Source: a virus. Taken from it: a DNA stretch of 45,309 nt. Of the stretch, positions 40,173 through 45,309 are shown one piece after another. The stretch is taken from the IMG/VR virus record IMGVR_UViG_3300013102_000015, positions 1 to 45,309 of that record; one strand, given 5' to 3'. A program made the position numbers and the translations under genes. Below the pieces are notes generated by a model. It saw nothing but the letters and a program-made list of their open reading frames with translations. It was not told where the DNA came from and searched no databases. Every line of letters begins with the position of its first letter. The first letter of the stretch is position 1.

Positions 40173-42567
40173 TGATAGTAGCACTTGATGATATAGATCC
40201 TTCAGCGGCACAAACGGTATGCGTATGGGTAGACCCCGGACTAGTCCCATTAAATACATAGGATTGAGAATTATTACTACAGTCTATCCAATAAATTTGC
40301 ATACTATCCCCAGATCCAAGGAATTGAGAGCATTCATAATTTTTACAGGTAAGAACTATGCGCTTATATTTCAAAATATTACTGTATACTATGAACCCAT
40401 TTTGAGAAACACCCTGTAATCTAAATGAATTATCCCCTACAGTTACCGGAGCTGTATATGGATTTGATCCTGATCCTAGACTTATGAATCCGGACCCGGT
40501 ATCTACCTGCCAATCAAAAGTTATAAGAGGATCATCCGCAGGATTAGCCATACCTGATATTTTTAAAATGGCAGAAGCTTCTACTCCTAATTTATCTCCG
40601 TTGCTATTATCATTCCACACTACGGTTAATGCATAATCCTGGGGGTCTATAGGATCTGTAGGGATTATAACCCCGTTAGGGTCCCATTTAACCCGGATAA
40701 ATTCTCCTTTAGTTGTATCATCCCCATCATAGGTAATCTTATTTATTAAATAATACTGCTGTTCCTGAGTGAAATAATACAGTTTCTTAAGATCCAAGGT
40801 TATAACATCTAACGGATGAAGATATAAATTAATAGTATGCAGACGAGAATCATTTAAAACTTTTCCATAATCTACATAAAACGTATTTATAAGTTCCTGC
40901 CAGGTTAATCCCGTAAAGTCCGCAAAAGGAACAGAAGCTACAGTTTGTGAAATTCCTAAAGTCTTAGATCCTATCTTAACTGTAGTATTAATACTGTTTG
41001 CTTTTACCAAATGGAAACGTTTATCTAACCCTTTGTAATTAATAGTTTGTCCTCCGCTATCTTCTTTTATCTCCTTATCATACAATTTAAATACCTGCAT
41101 AGATTTATACCCGAAGGAGCCAAAATAAAACATAACAGGATCTTTTTCTGGGCTATACATTTTAGATTTAAAAACATCGGTAGACTCTTTTATATTCAGG
41201 TTATTTATAATTATGGATCCATTATTATAATCTCCCTCCTTATCATTATACTGATAGGAGAATACATTTCTTTGTGCGTATGAATTGTAGACATACAACT
41301 CGTTGGTACGCCCCATGTATTTATCGGTCCAATCCTCTATCTCAGCAGATACTAATCTCTCGGACATTAACATATAATCTATATTTCGACTATGCTCATC
41401 AGTAAAAGGAGTAAGTCCGAATATATTTAACATTTCTGTTATAAAGTCGGTAATTTTAAAAGCTTTTAGCTCGTCTGAAAAAGATACTGATCCTCCTGTG
41501 AATTTATATATTTTAAAATTAAAATCGGTGGTCCAATTAACGCCCCCATTAGATAGCCATAACATGCTATAAAAAGACATTATATCTCCCTGAGTTAAAT
41601 GTACTATCGTTTCCGTTTTTACATGTTGAGATTTCCTAGGAAAACTCCCTAAGGGAATGCTTGACCTTTCAGACATGGGGACACTTTCCTGATTTATTGA
41701 AGCATAATAGTTTAACATCTTCCCATCATTATACTCTGGGATAGTGATATCAGCTTCAAAGACTATTTTATAATCTCCTGTTTCCGGAACTATGAATTCT
41801 TTATTATCTACCAGGTCCGGAGAATTAAGCTGCCTATACCAATTGTTTGGGTTATCTGTAGGTACATTCACATTCTCTATGAATTGTGATCCGCTCGCAT
41901 CCTCTTTTAATTCGGTATTATCAACGGGAATAGGTTTAGGGTAAGTAATCCAAAGATTATTAAATTTAGGACTATCAAACAAGGCGCCGGTATAAGTGAA
42001 ATTAAAGGTACTGTGAATTTTATCCCAGAGATATTTTACATTTACTGAAGGAACTAAGTAGTCTATATTAATCGTATCTCCATCAGTTCCGTAATGAGTA
42101 AGTCCGTTATAATCTGTAATAAGATAACGGTAGTTAGGATTAGTAAAAGATGCGATTACAGAAGCTAAATTTTTATTATGATCTATTTCTGATAAATTTA
42201 AATCAGCCCCTAAAGTTTTATTTTCAATGGATTTAAAAAAGTCTATAACTCCAGCATAGATATAAATTTTATACTCATCATCTGTGGACTTTATATTTAA
42301 CCACCCTTTAACCATAATAGGGAACCCATCAATACACACCATACAGTTAGGCTTTTGGTAAGGATATGGGGAAGTATCAGAGGGAATACCTAAGCCTCCT
42401 AATATTTGGATATTCCTAGAGGTTCTGGGAATAGAATAGCTATTAGTATAGGTAGCCTGTCTATCTTTTACCTCAGCAATATCATTCGCTTGGATATTGT
42501 ACTTTAGTTTTTTATCTGGATAAAGATCCAGACTAATCCCGTTAAAAAATATTTGAGTTATAAACAT
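40150..42567 (-). CDS. Large tail/baseplate protein with C-terminal Ig-like domains
   Basis: 805 residues. The N-terminal part (LDLYPDKKLKYNIQANDIAE near 13-32, then TYTNSYSIPRTSRN) is a pattern I associate with large tail-tip proteins in Bacteroidota phages. The middle is a mixture of strands and loops. The last 180 residues look like Ig-like and lectin-type adhesive modules (LKISGMANP..., DWQVDTGSGFISLGSG), with cysteines at the end (NYECSQFLGSG, WIDCSNN, HTVCAAEG). Likely part of the tail tip that contacts the host. It lies two bases after the distal tail candidate. Confidence 0.7.
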   Translation of the reverse strand: MFITQIFFNGISLDLYPDKKLKYNIQANDIAEVKDRQATYTNSYSIPRTSRNIQILGGLGIPSDTSPYPYQKPNCMVCIDGFPIMVKGWLNIKSTDDEYKIYIYAGVIDFFKSIENKTLGADLNLSEIDHNKNLASVIASFTNPNYRYLITDYNGLTHYGTDGDTINIDYLVPSVNVKYLWDKIHSTFNFTYTGALFDSPKFNNLWITYPKPIPVDNTELKEDASGSQFIENVNVPTDNPNNWYRQLNSPDLVDNKEFIVPETGDYKIVFEADITIPEYNDGKMLNYYASINQESVPMSERSSIPLGSFPRKSQHVKTETIVHLTQGDIMSFYSMLWLSNGGVNWTTDFNFKIYKFTGGSVSFSDELKAFKITDFITEMLNIFGLTPFTDEHSRNIDYMLMSERLVSAEIEDWTDKYMGRTNELYVYNSYAQRNVFSYQYNDKEGDYNNGSIIINNLNIKESTDVFKSKMYSPEKDPVMFYFGSFGYKSMQVFKLYDKEIKEDSGGQTINYKGLDKRFHLVKANSINTTVKIGSKTLGISQTVASVPFADFTGLTWQELINTFYVDYGKVLNDSRLHTINLYLHPLDVITLDLKKLYYFTQEQQYYLINKITYDGDDTTKGEFIRVKWDPNGVIIPTDPIDPQDYALTVVWNDNSNGDKLGVEASAILKISGMANPADDPLITFDWQVDTGSGFISLGSGSNPYTAPVTVGDNSFRLQGVSQNGFIVYSNILKYKRIVLTCKNYECSQFLGSGDSMQIYWIDCSNNSQSYVFNGTSPGSTHTHTVCAAEGSISSSATINELGDCT

Positions 42568-42568
42568 A

Positions 42569-43471
42569 TTACAAATCTCTATTTATATACGTAGGTAAGA
42601 TATAATCTATCTCATTTGTATAGCTCATATCTATTGTGTTTAATATGGCATCATTACTATTTGATAATTGTAGTCTATGCCAGCTGCTTGCTTCATCTAC
42701 TCCAGCAGGATCATACATTTGAATCTCCGGAGAAGATATAAGGTCTAAAATTATGGGTTGAAGTTCGGCCGGAGTTTTAGTCTTAAGGGTTATCTCTCTT
42801 ACTGTATCAGTACCTGTATTGCGGCTAACATCAGCACGTAACTGCATAGGGATCTGAGATATTATGTTTTTGCCTTTAACTTTTGGTTTTATCTCACTAA
42901 CCTCAAATACCCAAAATTGATATCCTCCCAAGGAATTAAGAAATCTTATAATTTTAGCATTACAGGATTCTAGTAAATTCATTTTGAAAGTGTCAGAAGC
43001 AACAGGAATATAATCTATTATTGCGTTGCCTTGTATTTTGTTAGCGTATCCTGGCAAAAGAATTCCTCTCCAGTCTACCCACTTAGAAATAACAAGAGGA
43101 AAGCCATCAGAAAGATACCATTCATCGATATTATTTTTATCTCTTCCTCCTCGGATGAAATATTTTGATACGGTGATTAATTCCGTTGTATTGTCCTGAA
43201 ACATTACAGTAAATTCTAATTGATATTGCCCTATGGTGTTATGTGATGGAGCATCTGGATAAGGTTGTAAAGGTCTAATGGTTTGAGATACATTGAATCT
43301 AAAAACATTAGAAGTATCAGGGTATAATCTAAGTATAGGTAAAGTAACTGTAGTAGTTAAATTTGTTACTTTTAAATCTAACCTTATTGGTACTTTAGGA
43401 AAGTCAGATACTTGTAGCCAAATATCATTCCCGGCCAAATAGTAATTATTTTCTAGTCCTGCGATTGTCAT
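42569..43471 (-). CDS. Distal tail protein candidate
   Basis: 300 residues, beta-rich. PIRLDLKVTNLTTTVTLPIL near 27-46 and PYPDAPSHNTIGQYQLEFTV near 71-90 are typical of beta-sandwich tail-tip proteins. A long LQPIILDLISSPEIQMYD segment near 242-259 and an NEIDYILPTYINRDL end. It precedes the baseplate protein with ATGA-type overlap upstream (43468-43471). Likely a tail component connecting tube and tip; not assignable more precisely. Confidence 0.6.
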   Translation of the reverse strand: MTIAGLENNYYLAGNDIWLQVSDFPKVPIRLDLKVTNLTTTVTLPILRLYPDTSNVFRFNVSQTIRPLQPYPDAPSHNTIGQYQLEFTVMFQDNTTELITVSKYFIRGGRDKNNIDEWYLSDGFPLVISKWVDWRGILLPGYANKIQGNAIIDYIPVASDTFKMNLLESCNAKIIRFLNSLGGYQFWVFEVSEIKPKVKGKNIISQIPMQLRADVSRNTGTDTVREITLKTKTPAELQPIILDLISSPEIQMYDPAGVDEASSWHRLQLSNSNDAILNTIDMSYTNEIDYILPTYINRDL

Positions 43472-43605
43472 AGTATACGTGCTATTTTGATAAATATAAT
43501 TGAAAATCCTACTATAACTAAATATATAAATAGATTACCAAACCCAAAACCTTGTTTTACTGGAATGGGATTACCTTTTATTATTTTACTTTTATCTATT
43601 TTCAT
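43468..43605 (-). CDS. Small single-pass membrane protein (45 aa)
   Basis: ATG at 43605 (MKIDKSKIIKGNPIPVKQGF), TGA at 43468 overlapping the next ATG. One membrane segment (NLFIYLVIVGFSIIFI, about 24-39) after a basic N-terminus; C-terminus KIARIL. Tight spacing to the gp10-like gene (two bases) and to the distal tail gene supports coding. Role unknown. Confidence 0.6.
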   Translation of the reverse strand: MKIDKSKIIKGNPIPVKQGFGFGNLFIYLVIVGFSIIFIKIARIL

Positions 43606-43607
43606 AT

Positions 43608-44108
43608 CTAAATATTTCTAAATGCGTCTGCTGCATTACGCTGGAGGGCTTCTACTACTTTAGGCTGAACTATCATTCGTATTTTATCTTCGATAAATTT
43701 TACGGTGTCCGGCTCGGTAAGAACTTCTAATAAATCGGATCCTCCTTTACGTTTCCAGGTAGTACCTTTTTTAGCTATTGACATGGCTACCGCTATAGGA
43801 TCCGCAGCAATGCCTTTATTTTTAACCCATTCCTTGATAAAAGTATTTCCAGCCCAAACTGCCCACCGTCTTAAAGCTTCTATGCTTTGATCCTGATTAG
43901 GTCCTCTACCTCTTACGAGATAGTAAGTATAATCTCTGCCTCGGATAACTGCCTCTCTATTATTGGATGCTACTACCTCCAGACTCTTTATCCATTCACC
44001 AGAAGCATTCATATCTAACTCTAAGAATCTAGGAATTAGAAACCTCTCTACTACTTCCCCTATGACAAGTAATATATCTTCATTGGTTAAAAATTGATAG
44101 TTAGCCAT
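43608..44108 (-). CDS. HK97-gp10-like tail completion protein
   Basis: 166 residues from the ATG at 44108 (MANYQFLTN); a frame opening at 44141 would run through the terminator. YTYYLVRGRGPNQDQSIEAL near 61-80 followed by WVKNKGI and MSIAKKGTTWKRKGG matches the Y...GRGP...W..KGI...GT pattern of HK97 gp10-like neck/tail completion proteins. It helps join head and tail. It starts right after the terminator at 44117-44138, so it has an own upstream region with a TATATTTG at 44146-44139. Confidence 0.65.
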   Translation of the reverse strand: MANYQFLTNEDILLVIGEVVERFLIPRFLELDMNASGEWIKSLEVVASNNREAVIRGRDYTYYLVRGRGPNQDQSIEALRRWAVWAGNTFIKEWVKNKGIAADPIAVAMSIAKKGTTWKRKGGSDLLEVLTEPDTVKFIEDKIRMIVQPKVVEALQRNAADAFRNI

Positions 44109-44116
44109 AAATAAAA

Positions 44117-44138
44117 AGGCACCCCATGTAGGGTGCCT
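44117..44138 (-). terminator. Terminator before the tail operon
   Basis: AGGCACCC (44117-44124) pairs with GGGTGCCT (44131-44138), 6-nt loop, then TTTTTATTT leftward. It ends the run of small genes 44163-45015. Confidence 0.85.
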
Positions 44139-44162
44139 CAAATATAATAAAAAATAAATTAA

Positions 44163-44339
44163 CTAAGGTACTTTAGTAATAAATACTATTTCTTTGATGT
44201 TTATTATATATTCTGTCTTTCCATCAAGTTGGAACATTTGAAAGTCATTACACCCAGATTCTAAACGAGAATTTATAATTTCTATTATTTCTTGAGTTAC
44301 ATCCAGATGCGATCCGTTTTTAAAGTGTATTCTTTTCAT
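44163..44339 (-). CDS. Small unknown protein (58 aa)
   Basis: ATG at 44339, TAG at 44163: MKRIHFKNGSHLDVTQEIIE continuing to a KEIVFITKVP end. A beta-hairpin-like start followed by a helix and two strands (GKTEYIINIKEIVFI). Lies three bases after the upstream gene and before the terminator. Function unknown. Confidence 0.6.
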   Translation of the reverse strand: MKRIHFKNGSHLDVTQEIIEIINSRLESGCNDFQMFQLDGKTEYIINIKEIVFITKVP

Positions 44340-44342
44340 TAT

Positions 44343-44669
44343 TTAAACGTTTGTATTTTGGAAGGGTTCTAACGCTTTCTCAATAGCAGCTTTGGATTTA
44401 GCATCAGTGGCATTCACTTTATAGTATCCTTTCTGAAGTGCCGTTTTAAGTTTCATATACTTAAGGAAATATCCCCCTTCAGTTGGAATTTTTGCCACTA
44501 CTACTTTTTTAAGATGCCCGTGTAAAGGATGAGTAGATGCTATTTTACCTACTACTTTTACTCCTGGAACTATTACCGTTCCTGATTTCTTATCTACTAT
44601 TCTGCCTAGTGTTATTCTAGGTCTACGCTGCTCTTTAGAGCTTCTGTAATTTTGTTCTGTTGTTTGCAT
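44343..44669 (-). CDS. Small basic unknown protein
   Basis: 108 residues, basic. The centre is beta-rich (GTVIVPGVKVVGKIA, KKVVVAKIPTEGGYFLKYMK), the end helical (DAKSKAAIEKALEPF). The composition suggests nucleic-acid binding, but no motif proves it. It lies ten bases after the leading gene of the operon. Confidence 0.55.
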   Translation of the reverse strand: MQTTEQNYRSSKEQRRPRITLGRIVDKKSGTVIVPGVKVVGKIASTHPLHGHLKKVVVAKIPTEGGYFLKYMKLKTALQKGYYKVNATDAKSKAAIEKALEPFQNTNV

Positions 44670-44679
44670 AATATAAAAT

Positions 44680-45015
44680 TTATTTGTTAGTTTCTAAATA
44701 ATTAAGCCTGTCAAGTTCGGCAGCTAATAGTGCCGCTGCTATTCGGATCCTATCCTTTTTATCTTTAAGCGCTAATTTGGTAAACCATTCCTTGTCCCAT
44801 CCCTTAGGACAAACAACCCCGTATTGTCTTACATCTAGGGGATAATCATCATAATCTATTTTTAATAGTTCATAGGCAGCCGATATTAATTGCTCCGCAC
44901 CATAATATTCTGGATGCTCTGCCTGGAATTCTGCGCTAAACCCGTATTTGTCTATCTGTTTTCTTCTCTCTTGTAAAATGGCTTTTACACCTTCGCTTAA
45001 ATCTAATTCATTCAT
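44680..45015 (-). CDS. Conserved phage protein resembling dATP/dGTP diphosphohydrolase N-terminal type
   Basis: 111 residues, helical. The opening ILQERRKQIDKYGFSAEFQA near 13-32, YYGAEQLISAAYELL near 37-51, WDKEWF near 73-78 and RIRIAAALLAAELDRLNYLE near 89-108 match the ERxxQ...H...L..AA...W...LxxAxAxxxAEIDRL pattern of a small family seen widely in phages, related to the N-terminal part of dATP/dGTP diphosphohydrolases. The usual EHD motif is altered to AEHPE. It leads its operon from the promoter at 45042. Confidence 0.6.
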   Translation of the reverse strand: MNELDLSEGVKAILQERRKQIDKYGFSAEFQAEHPEYYGAEQLISAAYELLKIDYDDYPLDVRQYGVVCPKGWDKEWFTKLALKDKKDRIRIAAALLAAELDRLNYLETNK

Positions 45016-45041
45016 AATTTTATTTGTTAATGATTACATGG

Positions 45042-45071
45042 CAAAGATAGGAATTAATTTTGAACTACAAA
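45042..45071 (-). promoter_or_regulatory. Promoter of the 45015-44163 operon
   Basis: TTTG (45071-45068), 18-nt spacer, TATCTTTG (45049-45042), leader CCATGTAAT, ATG 26 nt later. It is divergent from the plus-strand promoter at 45122; the two share about 120 bp of A/T-rich spacer. Confidence 0.82.
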
Positions 45072-45121
45072 ATATTTTTTAAATTTTTCTAAAATTATTT
45101 TTTAATATCAAATATTATATG

Positions 45122-45129
45122 TATCTTTG
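45122..45129 (+). promoter_or_regulatory. Promoter -7 box of the junction-crossing gene
   Basis: TATCTTTG on the plus strand, leader ACATGTAATTAAAA, ATG at 45158. The bases around the box and leader are identical to the promoter at 10507. At the -33 position only TTTA/TTTT is found. Confidence 0.7.
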
Positions 45130-45157
45130 ACATGTAATTAAAACCCATTACAGTATT

Positions 45158-45309
45158 ATGAAAGCAATTTTAAAAACAAAAGCAGGAAGCGCATACAGCG
45201 CATTTAACGGACACACTTTCCAAGTGGTTGAATTTAATAACTCTTATATATCTCTACAGGGATTAGGATTTAGTTCTACTTCGTTAGTAGATTTTACATT
45301 TACTGAGGT
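45158..45309 (+). CDS. Unknown small protein, 5' part (continues at base 1-295)
   Basis: ATG at 45158; the frame stays open to the end of the window and continues in frame at the left end because the terminal 123 bases repeat. The whole gene encodes 107 residues. Product described at 1-295. Promoter box at 45122. Confidence 0.85.
   Translation, partial: MKAILKTKAGSAYSAFNGHTFQVVEFNNSYISLQGLGFSSTSLVDFTFTE
45187..45309. repeat. Terminal direct repeat, right copy
   Basis: Exact copy of bases 1-123; see the left copy. Confidence 0.97.

Noticed and set aside
41047-41283. Hydrophobic plus-strand frame within the baseplate gene
   Set aside because: No promoter, entirely inside a well-supported gene, composition explained by antisense reading.
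1-45309. Integrase, excisionase or lysogeny module
   Set aside because: No tyrosine or serine recombinase motif was found in any frame read; the single XRE-like protein alone does not indicate lysogeny.

Overview
The window is a complete, probably circularly closed genome of a tailed phage of Bacteroidota. The first 123 bases recur exactly as the last 123 (1-123 and 45187-45309), and one gene reads straight through that junction, so the unique length is 45186 bp. The host assignment rests on AT-rich DNA, intergenic promoters with the Bacteroidota-type -7 box TAnnTTTG (usually TATCTTTG) and a TTTG box 18-19 nt upstream, and genes started from A/T-rich leaders rather than strong Shine-Dalgarno sites. 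A long tape measure protein and the absence of any recognisable contractile sheath suggest a siphovirus. No integrase, excisionase or clear CI-type repressor was recognised, so a virulent lifestyle is likely but not proven.

Almost every gene is on the minus strand, so the map is best read from right to left. 45.0-39.8 kb: small genes, an HK97-gp10-like protein, two large tail or baseplate proteins and a nucleotidyltransferase-like protein. 39.8-35.6 kb: tape measure, a zinc-binding protein and a small HTH-like protein. 35.1-30.3 kb: ClpP-type prohead protease with a coiled-coil tail, major capsid protein, probable tail-tube or decoration protein, a Cys-containing connector candidate and the portal. 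30.3-26.9 kb: a Cys-rich head-tail adaptor candidate, a small protein and a tail fibre with an M14 zinc carboxypeptidase domain. 26.9-24.7 kb: lysis cassette (membrane protein, holin, one-piece spanin, GH19 endolysin). 24.5-24.1 kb: a non-coding repeat region. 24.1-10.6 kb: replication and recombination (XRE-like protein, DUF2800 nuclease, DUF2815, family A DNA polymerase, VapE-type primase/helicase, PAPS-reductase-like protein, a second nucleotidyltransferase-like protein, VRR-NUC nuclease, D12 adenine methylase, SNF2 helicase). 10.5-5.6 kb: UvrD-type helicase and a run of small overlapping unknown genes. 5.6-5.1 kb: a second copy of the repeat region. 5.1-0.5 kb: small terminase, membrane and unknown genes, large terminase and two probable virion genes.

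Two isolated genes run on the plus strand (35271-35636, and the gene crossing the junction, 45158-295). Each has its own promoter-like box and terminator, as expected for independently expressed cargo genes.

The most notable non-coding features are: a colinear, ungapped 132-bp duplication (5138-5269 and 24189-24320) inside two intergenic regions packed with AAACAAT/ATTGTTT repeats, candidate origins or operators; two tRNA-like genes with good acceptor, D and T arms but abnormal middles, one shrunk to 65 nt and one expanded to 145 nt; a repeated promoter-leader module; and a candidate small RNA near the left end. All functional statements come from reading motifs and context, without database searches.
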